Origin: Paragonimus skrjabini miyazakii
Lineage: Eukaryota; Platyhelminthes; Trematoda; Plagiorchiida; Troglotrematidae
Reading direction: 5' to 3'
DNA: 64,000 bases
Assembly (NCBI GenBank): GCA_014338405.1
Contig: JTDE01000205.1
Coordinates: 145,345-209,344, forward strand
Part shown: one piece after another, positions 24,384-36,850 of the stretch
Layout of the letters: each line of letters begins with the position of its first letter
Position numbering within the stretch: position 1 is the stretch's first letter
Notes under the pieces: generated by a model
The model's input: only the letters and a program-made list of their open reading frames with translations
Told to the model about the DNA's origin: nothing
Databases searched by the model: none
Translations under genes and position numbers: made by a program

Positions 24384-27300
24384 CTGGTTAAAGGGGTTAT
24401 TTTTGTGAGGAAGAGGATCCGTTCTGTATGAAACGAAAGTCATCAGACTACGCACAGCAGATGCTTTCAAACTGCGGGGATGGGCTGTGCGAATACGTAG
24501 GACCAACTATACAGAGGAACGACCTCCCAAAACCGAGGACCCGACAGAACCACTATTGCAGTTCTTGGGACTGAACACGGGTATCCTTTAAAGTTGAGAA
24601 GGCGGACCGACAGACGTAAGAAGCGTGTCAACCCCATCAAAATCGATCTAGGAAGCAGTCCTATGAATAAACCCAACAACCTTCAAGGAGTGGGTGTCGA
24701 TAGATTCTGATATTTCCATCCGAAACGACCTTCTTCTCCGAGAAAGCAATTTTGTCCAATCGGAATGAACAGACATTCCCGTAACAATCCCGGGGTTAAC
24801 CTCCTCTACTGTTTTAATTGTGCAATTTTCGTTTTGCCATGCTGGGTATTAGATTAATAACCCTAACTAGTTCGTATATATGATTGCTTCTCCATGCACC
24901 ATATATACTGCTTATATTTTCCCCGCATATTCACAAGCGATGGTCACTCACTTCAGTTTATCATTTTGCACTGACTACTTAGAAATGTTGGTTCCCTTTT
25001 CCTTTGAAGATAGGATGAGGGATACTGTAAAAAACAATTCATTAGCATGTAGCTATACACACACACACTGTTTGCTGGAATAAGAGTAACAAGAGCGATG
25101 AGCCCATTTGGAATGTTCAAGAAAGGATGGACTAGGCAAAAGCGAACCACTTAAGGAGTGATGCCTTGCTCTAGGCCGAACGTGTTTGGCTGAGCAGTTA
25201 CGCCTAGTTCAAGCCACTGGAGGACAAAACAAATCGCAGTGAGCGACCAAATACAGTCCGAAATACTTGATACAGCTGAGGACGAACTAAATGCAACTTT
25301 GTGAATAAATTGTTCAGAATTCCACTCCATCGATTGTGAAACGCGCCATGACAATAGATCACCCTTGGCTCGATCAAGATGTCATTGCATAACTGGATCC
25401 TGAGGTAACTGAGTTTCTGCGAAACTAACTAATAATATTTCGGAATAATCAGTCGGAGTTGTGTGTACTAAAGTTGTTCAGGCATGCTGTTTGGTTGTCG
25501 CATTCCCGATTACATGGTACTCTACATGTTTGTTTCTTTTTTTCTTAGGATAGAAAGTTTACTTTCGAATTGAACTGACATCTGGTTTATTTGCAACCGC
25601 CTTCATCCCGAACATTTTCAGACAATATATTATGGATGATGAGACAGGTCTCCAGATGAAAATGAACCCATGATAACGAATATCAGTCATACTCAGGGAA
25701 TCAATACTCCGACACACACCAAGTTAAACAGGACTGGTTGCTAAAACTTTTGGCCTACTCGAGGACATTTTTGTTTGCTTGAAAAATGTCAATCGCTACA
25801 ATGACCGAAATGACTTTTATGCCGAAGAAAGCGATTTTTTGACGATTTCTATGTTTTACTTTTTAACTGTTCACCTAAATGCGTTTGAATCTGAGGTAGT
25901 TTGGAGTTATACTCTTCAACTTCTAGTGGTACGTTCTCTATACTACCCTTTGAAAAATCAGAAAATACAAAATTCGCAGATTACGGCAATACGTAGTGTG
26001 CCAAACAAAAATGATCAAATGTTTATGTGTGAACGTTTGTTTGAATAAATGTGAAGGAAACGGAGTATTTTTCAAACAAGTATATGACAATACACGCTAG
26101 GATGGATAGGTTTATACCACTGCATTTAAGTTGTAGCCATCCGTTTGCATCATAGTTTCAAACATTAACATTTGAAAAGGAAACTGGAGTTTGCAATACG
26201 TTGCTTGTAATTTTAGTGCATTGTTACAGCAAACAACTGCTTACGTAACCCTAACATACTTCAAATACCAGTGTTGTTCAACTGTTCCACGTGATCCAGC
26301 AGCCTGTATTGTATACAGTTTAGTCACAAGACTGAAAGTTATAAGTCTAACATGACTGTGGTTTTCAAAAGTATTTTCTGTCGGATATCCAAGTGGCTAA
26401 TTGAGTGAATAAGTAATTAGGCTTCCAACAGAAATACGAAATTATGTCGATCCTGTAGAGAATGATAGGAGCATCTAACGACGCAAAGTGAGTCTGTTTC
26501 CATACACGACAAAACAAATCGGAGATAGTTAACGGTTGGAAAAGTTTCATGTCTTCAAGGTACCACAGCGTTGCTCTAAGCATCGTCCACCACAGTTCAT
26601 GCCACTTGTCACTGAAATTATTTATTTACCTAGTGTATGACAACTTCATTTATTGCTTTTAACGAAAATGGCTTCAGCTGATGCAACCAACTTCATAATA
26701 GAGTACATATGAGAATGCGATAAAATGGCTTCTAAATATTGACGCCAAGGCGGGTTTAGTTGTCAATATTCTACACTCAACCGAGAAGGTTTAGTCACAA
26801 ACACGCATATACTTGTTGGGATTGACATCTCTCTAGGTTGAAGAACATTTCGGATGGATGATACTTATTCCAGTCTTCCGGTATGCATTCTCTTGGGGAA
26901 ACTACCATAGGTTTCTATAGAAAACAATGCTTTTACTTCAGGTTATGCTCCAACAAAACCTGACTGTTAGACGTTTCTTAATTTGAACCGGCCATTTAAC
27001 CAATGTGAGTCTATTGCAGACCATGAATTATTGAATCGTGACACTTTTGACGCAGAGTACATGTTGGTTTATGTAAAGCGGCCAGATATCTTTTGATGAA
27101 GCTGGCTTAGCATAAACTACCTGAGCGTTTACTTGTCGAAATAGAACGTGCAGTAATTAATGAACAACGCCGGTTAAACTGTCACTCTTGCAAACTACTG
27201 TTTCGACTTGATTATGCAAACTGATCTGTTGTCAAAAGCGGAAGTTTTGACCGGTGTTCAATGTATACATTAACTGAAGATGAGAGTTAGTCTTTCCTTT

Positions 27301-29660
27301 CAAAACAGAAAAGTGGGTTTGGTAACCAAACGTATAACTTTATTTGCATAATGAAACGGAAACTCATCTTTTTTTCGCTATGTTTTGTTATCGTCGTAAC
27401 CACAGCCCCTCTGATTCACAGTCTACTGAATACTTCGTCCATAACAAATTAAGAGAAAATATCCCATCATAAAAATCAATCCCCGTACGCTGAATATTCA
27501 TCTCAAAACATATTAGGATAATGATCGAATAAATCATTTAAAACACCGTCAAAATCAGTAAGGAAGCTAGCTCAAGCACGCACGGACAAACATACGGACA
27601 TACAGATAGACAAACAGGCGTAATACGTGCATAGAACGAAGACGCTTTTGATGGAGACATAAATCAGCGGTATCATTTTGTGATGCGCAAAACTTCGAGT
27701 GTGCGTCTAGCTGTGAATTAGAAATGACAGCTCAGACAAGACTGTCGTTATAAAGTCTGTTGTTCGGATAAGATGATAATAGACGGTTGACGTGAGACAG
27801 ATATTGATGAAGTTGATAATTTGTTTCGGGAACGGTATACACAGATGTCGCCGAACACGATGGCTTATAAGTAGTGATATATGTGCGCGTTGTTGAAGGT
27901 GCAGAAAGGACAAATGTATATGTGCAGTTTCTTTGAACTTTAGGTAGAACGTGGAGACCGTTTATTAGTGGTGTTACTAGGGAGCTTGATGTGATCTGTT
28001 TCTGTTAGTTTTCCACTTGCAATCCATGAGTTCACTACTTGAACTTTTGGAATCTCCGCTAACCTCCATTGAATCTCCATTGGAAGATTCTGTCTTCCAA
28101 CCAATAGCGACAATTGAGTTTATCCAATGCTAGTCTTAACGCATCGGTACTCAACTACAAGGCAACACATGACCTAAAGCTTGCAGGTGTGAAACATAGA
28201 GGAAGAAACCGATAAGAATGATCTACCTCTGGAAGAGAAAAAAGCACGTGCATGTTCAACTAGAAATGATGTACATTCACTGGAACACAATTGGCAGTCA
28301 GTTTGTGCCACGGAAGACGTCAATTATTCATCCTCACCCAAACTCCCTTGTCTTGTGTTATGCACTTGAAACGTAAGACCATCTTTTACTTGAGTTGTAT
28401 AGTAGATGGTCTGTTTGTCTAAAGTAGGTTGAGAAGACGGCGACTCATTAAGTCGGTGGTAGTTCGTCAGCTAATATGCATCCCATGAGCTGGTATATTT
28501 TTCTCCAAGCCAAATTGTTGTGTCAAGAAGCAAACAGCTGCATTTTAATATTGCACGAGGCATGTTGGAAGGTGCATCTTTGTGCACACAACATCGTTCT
28601 CGCCCACCCATCACCCCAACCCTTCACATCTTCTGGTCAGTAACGTACTACAACTACCTAGCCAACATTCCAATAGGCAGCAACCAACATCATGAATTAG
28701 CAAACTAGAGGACAGTAATTGGTGACGAAAATGGACCAATTTTTGTTTTATTGGTCATGCAAGTGTCACATTTTTATCTTTCACTCTCTTGATTTGTCTA
28801 ATGAGGGTATCACAACAGCCAGATTATTCCTGACTGAATTATTGCGACAGACTATTAACATACTGGTCTATGTAACATATTGTGGCACCGAATGAATGGG
28901 TCCAAGTGTTAGACATCGTACACAGTTCAGTTGATTGGTTGTTGTTAACTTCATGGAACCCGAAAGCCGAACCTCTGGTGAAATTGAAATATACGCTATA
29001 AAACGCATGTTTTTTCTAACACCGACTGCCGGTGATGTGGCATTAGTAAGACAATTTCAACAGGTCAATCATTATTACAGATCTATCGGTAACATTGCTG
29101 TTGTCAACCCGTACTCATAATGTGCTTACTCATGTCCATCAACTAGTTGATCTAGACTCCTGATTTTGAAAATCTATTCAATAGACGTAGAAGATAACTT
29201 TGAAAAAATTTGCGACTACTACGTAACAGTTTACTCATTTTCAATAGTACACAATCAACCTCCTGGCTTTCTACTCCAAACGTAATGTCACAACTAGTTT
29301 ATCATTTATGTCAGATTATATATATTTGAATAACTATGCTCTGTTCATCATTATCACTAACGATACAGGAATCCTTATAATGGGGGGCCGAAACAATTTA
29401 GTTGTATTGATTCAAATGTGTGTTAATTCTGCCCATCAAATATTTTAAATTATCAGATAACAAAGAACGAAACGATCTATAAATAACATCATGTTCAAGT
29501 CTAGATTAATCTTACTGTTCTTATAAAAGAGATATGCTAAGCTGATAGAATGCAAACATTGTAGTGGTAAGTAGTATCAGATTTGGTGATACAAAGTTGA
29601 AAGCCACTCAGAGTTTGTGGCAATTTTTCTAATTAAATAGAAATTCCAGCCATCCCGATC
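24384..29660. other. Mostly non-coding stretch upstream of the protocadherin cluster
   Basis: 24.4-24.7 kb is relatively GC-rich and open in two minus-strand frames, so it may hold another exon of the gene at 24.2 kb, but I could not fix its boundaries. A minus-strand acceptor at about 25.21 kb (TTTTGTCCTCCAG) leads into only 22 codons before a stop. 26.37-26.58 kb is open on the minus strand without clear splice sites. The rest is AT-rich with nothing supportable. Confidence 0.4.
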
Positions 29661-31119
29661 GTGTTAGAATCCCTCAAAAAAACTATCCTTATCACGGCTT
29701 GGACTAGAATTCCGACTACGCCAAAATTTGACAACCCTGTTGGCCAATGCTTCAACGAATTCACATCGAGCACTACTGAATTATCACGAGCGAAAGCTCG
29801 GCCACGTTTCCCTGTGAGTAAGGCCCAGATTGTACGATCTCATCCAGGGTGTATGTTGTCATTTACCTGTCAACTGCAGTGGATGGCCCCATGAATAGAA
29901 CTTCTCCCCAAGTTGACATTACGACCATCAGTGGCCCACTGTGCGATATTTTGCTAAGTTACAAACTCAACAGGGAACGAGATTCCAGCTCAGTAGTAGT
30001 TTTCACAACGGACTGGCTGAGAATTCTTTTGTATCTAGTCGGCAAAAGTGTCTTTTCACAAATCAGCATGTTAGCGCCCTTAGATCGCTTAGGTGTAACC
30101 ATGAATTGATCATGCTGTAGTCAGATAAAGGAGCACGAACATTTTTGATGGACAGAGTTGACTACATCAATAAGATGCAACCTATTCTGAATGATTCCCT
30201 GGAAGTCAAAAAGGTAGAGAGACCAGACAGCCCAGTAGACTAGGAGAAGAGTATCAATGAAAGATTGCAAGTGTTACTTGGGCGTAACTTCATCAGTGAT
30301 GCAGCCTCTAAATCCCCAAAGTCAATTGCAACCCAGGTTCCATACCTATATGGTCATCCGAAAATCCACAAACTTGGATTCTCACTCAGGCCAATGTTGT
30401 CTACGTCTACCTCGCTACAACGCAAGGCAGCTAAATGCATCGCAAACCTTCTGAAACCCATTCGAGACCGAACTGCTCAGTTTTGTCTGAAAGATAGTTT
30501 CGAATTTGCTGGATTCCTTGAGACAATGAATATTCCGGGTGACTATTTATGCTCATTTGATGTACAGTCGCTGTTCACAAACGTTCTCCCAGACGAATGT
30601 ATAGAATTCGTGCTTTCCTATATGAGGGCGCACCATCTAGAAGTTGGAGTACCCGAAAGTGAACTAGAACATCTACTACTGCTCTGTACCACAAACGTCA
30701 CCTTCGTTTTCCAAGACTCAGTCTACGGACAAATTAATGTGGTAACGATGGGTGGCCCGCTGGGCCGTATTCTGGTAGACAATTTTGAAGCACAGCTTGA
30801 GCAACAAGTGAAAATACAGTTATCTTCATTGCAGCTGCACAAGCGTAACGTTGACGATAGTTTCCCCGCTGGAGAAAATCAACCGCAATCAACGCATGAC
30901 ATCGTAGTTGCGCATAGAAACAAGGTACCCGCATCATCCATCGCATGTCATATTCTAACGACACAGCACCAATGCGATCCTGCAACGACATTTCACGTTA
31001 TCTACTCAACATCACACATGCAAACACTGCGCTATGCTGAAGCTGTTACTATCAGAAGGTTGAAACCTGTGCTGCGGGTTCAAAAGCAACCGTTTTTTTG
31101 GTTATCGCTACCACGGTAA
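29661..31119 (+). mobile_element. Decayed Penelope-like element (PLE) with internal deletion
   Basis: PLEs encode a reverse transcriptase (RT) with a C-terminal GIY-YIG endonuclease. Seen: the frame 30265-31119 carries YLYGHPKIHK, LRPMLS, LCSFDVQSLFTNV, MGGPLGRIL and a degraded catalytic block (KRNVDDSF). The last matches the PLE landmarks YGLPKIHK, RPI.S, FDVTSLFTNIP, MGSPLGP and YRRYVDD. Directly after this the peptide jumps to the extreme C-terminus of a PLE endonuclease (IACHILTTQHQ, LRYAEAVTIR), so the RT thumb and most of GIY-YIG are deleted. The same frame continues upstream (SDKGARTFLMDRVDYIN) but is broken by TAG at 30118 and 30241. Frames at 29661-30109 look like shifted N-terminal PLE sequence. 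Clearly non-functional, and of a different lineage from the copies at 54-57 kb. Confidence 0.85.
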
Positions 31120-33941
31120 TGACAGTGATTTATAACTTTGACACTTGGTTTTCTCTGATACATCGCTTGTTTTTTCATACCAACATATAAATGGTTTGTA
31201 GTATGCACTCATAAAGATGCAGTCAACTTTGTCCAGACATAAATCATGTAATATCAACCCAATGTCTTTTTGTTCAAATTCTTAACGGTAAAAGTTTTTT
31301 CAAATCTTTAGGAGTGCGACTAGTGTGATCATTTCTGAGTGATATTTAGTTTAAATGAGCATAAGTTTAGTTTTTGGTAACACCACGATGACTGGGTTGA
31401 ATACCTGGAATTTATTGTGGAACGACTGTCTGAATATTTTATCAACGGCCATTAAAATATGGAATGCTCAGTGATTTGGTATACATAGCTCGAAAGAAAA
31501 ATATTACTCGAAGTTGTCATTCAAAGAAGCTCTATTGATTAACGCCCTGTGGTTGTGGATACAATTTACACGGAGGCGCAAGTACCCAGCAACTGAAGTA
31601 TACATGGCTTCATCTACCTGGCAGGTAAGACACAGAATTGCAAAACATAATGCGGCGACGGATACTCACGTTATTCATCTGTCCACCTACACGTTCACCG
31701 ATGCTCACACTAATGAAACGCCCACAGACTTGTGTTCTAGCGTACCTGAGCGTTTGTCGACTTGTCTGTTCACATCACTGACACAATCGGATGGACTAAC
31801 ACAACAGAGGACGATAAATCGGACTGCATCGATTACTTGTCACATATACGCTTTAGCAAGACCAGTTTGGTGACCAACTGGTTGTGTCACGGTGGTACGA
31901 AGGATCTAGCCGGTCCTGTCATATTAAGCCTACTTATAACAGCGCTTGAAAACAGCAAGGTCAAGCGCATCTTCGTCGTACGCTATTTATTTTCCAGTCT
32001 AGGAAATTAACCTTTAATATAAATGTCATGTGATGCATAATGTTTACGATAGGCATTCTGTCTCTACCCAATATTACACTTTGAGCATTCAACAACCAGA
32101 GAAAGGGTCTGTTGCGTATAACGGTATACTGGATTGCGCCTCACAAAGTCCGAATTGAAATATGCTCACCGGATCTTTTTGGCAGGGAAACTTGCATGTT
32201 GCCCGTAGCAAACTGTGATTTTGTAATTTTTTCAAATGGGTGCGTTTCAAGCCACCCTCGTGTCGAATACATTCCTTTCAATGATAAAGTTTCTTGACTG
32301 TCATGTCTCCAACGGATCCACATGTAGACTTGTTGGAGCATCCCAAACTCTGGGTATTGCACAGATGACTACACTATCTCTAAAGTGCAGGTGCAGCTCG
32401 GTAGAGAGAGAAGGAGCATACATCAGTATATGACTGACGCCTGTTATTGATCCAGTACTTCTAACTCCATTGTTCCTTCAATGGATATCTCAGCAAACCC
32501 ACCCGAAAGCAGCAAGTATCTTTTCGAGTTGGTTTTGTTCATTTTAGCAGATGTTTCCTCCGCATCACAATTGTGTGTGTTTTTGGTAATGTTCGATCAT
32601 CTGGGTGCAGTGCACGCCAGAATGATTATTATATTTTAAGTACAGATATTTTAAGTATGTGAGTCTGGTTAATTTTAAAAGCCTGTACAATAATGCTCCA
32701 AAACATTTTTCTTTTAGCAATTTCCGCTGAAATTTCTCGTTCTTCTAATCGGTTTCGTATGAAAATGTAGCGAAATTACTCGGAAAAGCGTTAACAACCC
32801 TCTTAGAGCTGTAGAAACTGGGTTCCCGCACAGCCTTTTATCGGTCAGTATATTCGCCGTATTCTGTTCCAAGGGATGCTTTCCATGTGACTCGGTTTAA
32901 TGTCCAGCAAAAATATGATAGTTAATGACTTCAAGTACTGAATAGTCCTGCTCATTCGAAATGTATTTAGTTGGGGAACAAAATAACGGCCATACAGTTT
33001 TGGTGGGCAGCAGGCAAAATGACAGCACTAATACTCTTGTTAATATTCAGCACTTAGTACTGTTCATCAATATTAGTTAGGTAGTGAATCACTGGCACAA
33101 ATACTTTCGTTTTTTTGTAATTATGCTGAAAGTAATTTTTGGGGCTAAAAATGAATGACAAATATGAGTTAGATTTTCAGTAGTTTGTGAAATTTATGGT
33201 CGTCTTCGATTGCCGCATGGATATCACATACATAATAGTTTACTTATCGGAATTCTTACTGGGAACTAAACATAGCGTCCTCAAATCGTTGTAACTTTCA
33301 CAGGCAGGTAAGCAACTCCGGTGAGACATCTGAATGGGTCTGTGATTTTGAGGCTGGGAGTGTTAATGGAATGGGTCCAACGCTCTCAACATAATGGATA
33401 CGTTTGTATGGCTTTTGTTTATGAAGCCATATAATGTTTGTCCACTAGAGATGGCCAGCCGGTTGAAAAGAAAGCTGTTTAGAAGTGACTCCCTTGTGTG
33501 AAATATGAGATCAGTGGAAAAGGGGTAAGACAGTTAGCCTCCCTGACTTATTCTGCTATCTTGACGCGATGGTGCACTACATCGATCTGGAGGGCAATAG
33601 TGAGGCACGATCTAGTGATCACAACAATACCAATCGTACGGTTGCGTCATAGCTGCCTTCTGATTACGGAAGGCTAGGAAGTATTCCCCCAAACAGTTAG
33701 CGGTCCATTCGTCTAACAGCTGACCGCGGCCGTCAATAAATCATCTAGTACGGCCAATAAAACTTTGTTATCATTTAAAAGCTTGTTGTAGATTCGATTG
33801 TATCCATTGCACTCAACAGTAGTCAGAATTAGATAATACTGTTATATTCACTGCAACCATAAGGTGGCCAAACATTTCATTGTCAACTGAGTCACATTTC
33901 TAAACAGGATGCTCCAGATAGCGTTCGGTTAGCCTGCCCTT
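31120..33941. other. Non-coding or uncertain stretch between two decayed retroelements
   Basis: Two weak exon hints. On the plus strand a frame with an ATG at 31604 ends at a near-perfect donor (TGGCAG|GTAAGA at 31624/31625). Further frames stay open to 32008. The minus-strand candidate at 32170-32349 is listed separately. No element signature is seen. Confidence 0.3.
32170..32349 (-). CDS. Weak candidate internal exon, minus strand
   Basis: Seen: an acceptor ending GCAATACCCAG before 32349 (weak pyrimidine tract) and a strong donor CCG|GTGAGC after 32170. The frame is open phase 1 to phase 1 for 59 codons, with a Trp-rich peptide (VYMWIRWRHDSQE, YSTRGWLETHPFE). No family is recognised, and no partner exon with matching phase was found. 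Confidence 0.25.
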
Positions 33942-36850
33942 TTGCACTCTGAAAACTATCGGGAAGAGTTAAATTTCATCGTTGCCTTGAAAGACATGCT
34001 CATTTGTTTTCATTTTCGTCCACCTATAAGCCTAATTCCAATCCCTTTCAAGCTAAGACGACCGGTTTACTTTGGAGGTTTTAACGTTCGCACTCTCCTA
34101 CAAATGGGTCAGCGAGCAGCTCTGGCAAACACTCTCTTGAGTCCGAAAATAGATGTGTGCTGTGTTTTGCAAACACGCTGACATAATCCCTACACTACTC
34201 TCCAATTTGATTTGCTCTTAGGTGTTACTACAGGTCAGCGGTTTCTTCTCTGAGTCTCTGGTGACGACGAAGCCGTTTCTCTCAGGCAAGCTGTCTTGGT
34301 AGTTGTGCCGAGTTCTAAGGCAAACGTGAATCTGTTTCATGGGACACGGGGGAGTGGTCGTTGTTTTTGTCATATTGGCATAGGCTTCAACAGCCAATGA
34401 TTCAGACGCTGTCAGAAATGCCTTCTTCGAAGCCATCTTTCACTTTTTTACATAATAAACTTAACACTTGGACGTGGCTTTCCTCGCTGGTAATCTAAGA
34501 GCCACATTTGTCCATCTTACTCCGGAGAAGCAGCTGGGTGATATGTTCGTTGTCCGTACTTGGCACACTAACACTGGTAAGCATCCGTTACGATTAAACG
34601 CATCTTATGGACTCTGCCAATCGTGTTGTACATTTCAGCAGAAGCAAGGGCAATGCATCATGTAAAGACCACCCTCTGAAACTCAGTCACTAGCGTTAGT
34701 CGATCACGTTGTTGTTAGTTGTGGATGGAATCATCCGACTAATGATCGTCGCTCATTTTAGAGTAAACACAATAAATCAGATCATGCCACTGTTCGAACC
34801 CGCTTTGTTTTATCACCTGTTTACAGATCTTCTGTTCACGAACAAAGCAGTCATTTGAAAAGTGAACAAAGTGAGTAGATGAAAAGTTTATTATATAACC
34901 CTAACAGTTAAACTGCCAGGGTCATAACAGCGGAGTGATTCAAACGAATATTGAGCAGAAATTTCAATTACCGAGCAAAACTCTAGTAAAGAGGTCTATT
35001 TCAAAGAAACACTGCAGCTACGACAGATGTCGATTTCTACTAATTCAGCAGAACATTTGAGCTACAGCAGATTTTTCCCCATCATTCCGAATACAACAAA
35101 AACCGCTGTAAAATGAAACACACACTCACGAGCAGACTGCGTGAGGATCATGTGGCCTTTTTCTCTGAGCAAGCTAGTATCAGAGGAGGCCTTTTCAGAA
35201 GAATAGGTTGGTGTAGATTTCCGTGATTTGTAGACGCGCAAGCCGTCAACAATGTGTCAGTGGGACTATGTGCAAAACTGTCAGCTCACGTAACTACAGC
35301 TGATCTCGGTGAATTGAAAGTTTGCTGAACACGTTGCGGAACATTTTAACTGGTCCGAACCACTTCATACAGCTGTTACCGACCGGGATTACGTGGTTAG
35401 TCACGAAAATTACGGTGATGCTCCCACAGAAACTAAAGCAACGTCGGGGATTACATTAGTGAACTGTAACAAAATTCCAGGTCAAAAACGGTGGTCACTG
35501 GCTGTCATCTGAAGTGTCTCATGTCTGTTACTTGTCAACAATCGTTCCCACCTGAAAAAAATGGGAGCCTGAACATGACAGAGGCGTGAGTCTATTTCCC
35601 TACCGCATCCACGCTGCTCATGGGTATCCCAGTGAAGTGACTTATGTAGCACAGGATGAAACACATACCAGCAGTGCAAGCAAGTTTCTGACCTGATCGT
35701 GGGTATATTGATTAGTCCGTTACCTAGCTACAGCCACAGGAAATTCGGCACTCCTGTTCTCAGCCAACTGTTGTCATATTTTTCAACTAAAAGGCTGATT
35801 TTCATTCGGTAGCCGGATAAGCTGTCTAGGGCTGTTTTCACCCCATAGAAGTCCCAATGATGTAAATCAATTTTTGAAGTGGTGAGTTTAACGTACGTTT
35901 TTATGATCAACTACCTCAACCTGTCTCCAAATCAAACGGCATTCGATGAAAGTGTCCTAGTTGGCCTCTACTTTTTGATTTTCGATGGACTCAAAGGTTC
36001 TGAGGATATCGAACTTTTGGTTTACCAGGTAATGAGCTAAGTGTTAATTAGTAGGCAGACAGCGTTGCTCCACGTAGCTTTTTTGCAGAGAGCATGCAAA
36101 CCACGTTGAACCCGTTAATACATACGGTTGATCTGTATGGTATACACTATGCACCTTCAAATTGCAGAGTGTTGTAACACGCGTGATTTGTCAGTGACTC
36201 TCTGGTTGCTATTGCAGACATACCACTGGAGACTCTGTCATTCCGTCTACCTGAATAGTGTTTTCTCGTCAGCCTATAGTACTGCTGACAAGATGTTCAC
36301 AAGGATAACGAAAGCACGTGATGTTTTTGACAATTCACGTCATCTGTGTCATTTCAATTACGCCCATTTGCCGAATAAACGTAAAGTTTACACGGCTTAT
36401 TTGCGTTCATTTGCGTTCCATGAATCAGTTAAATAGTTCATTCTTGCGGCAGATGCCCATGGACTCTCGGCGTTCGATTACCGTTGTCTGCGAGTCAGCT
36501 TGTATCAAGTGGGCCGTATGTGCGAACAACTCGACAGTCCATCTGCGCGTATCTGAGGAATGGGTAAATTCGCGACCGAGAACCACAACTTCAAAAATGC
36601 ACAGCCTTCGCTAGTTCGTGCACCTACCCCGTATGTCGTCTGATTGTCTGTCTGTTCGAGCGTTGCTCGATATGGTTACTAATATTTGTAAACAACCATG
36701 ATACGGCTGAGCGATGACATGTACACTGACTATGACAGCTGTGACCGTTCCGCTGAGCAAGGTTGTTTGGTGCATTCTACCTGGCTGGAGGTTTTTCGAC
36801 CATCCATACCACCGGTTAGAAAAACTGTGACGTGGCATTATGTATCAGTC
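33942..36850 (+). mobile_element. Decayed APE-type non-LTR retrotransposon (RTE/CR1-like)
   Basis: Such elements encode an apurinic endonuclease followed by a reverse transcriptase. Reading across frameshifts and stops, family landmarks appear in order on the plus strand. The endonuclease start FGGFNVRTLLQMGQ is near 34.07 kb, VAFLAGNLRA near 34.47 kb, and the endonuclease end VDHVVVS plus SDHATVRTRF at 34.70-34.79 kb. The linker EHFNWSEP follows near 35.34 kb. RT pieces are RRESISLP (35.59 kb), VRFYDQL followed by NGIR..CPSWPLLFDF (35.9-35.98 kb) and YGIHYAPSNCRVL (36.15 kb). The C-terminal region gives TRITKARDVFDNSRHLC (36.3 kb) and FDYRCLRVS (36.47 kb). About 2.9 kb is close to a full coding region, but at least six stops or frameshifts are visible, so it is a fossil. 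It could be RTE or CR1-related; I cannot choose by eye. Confidence 0.85.
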
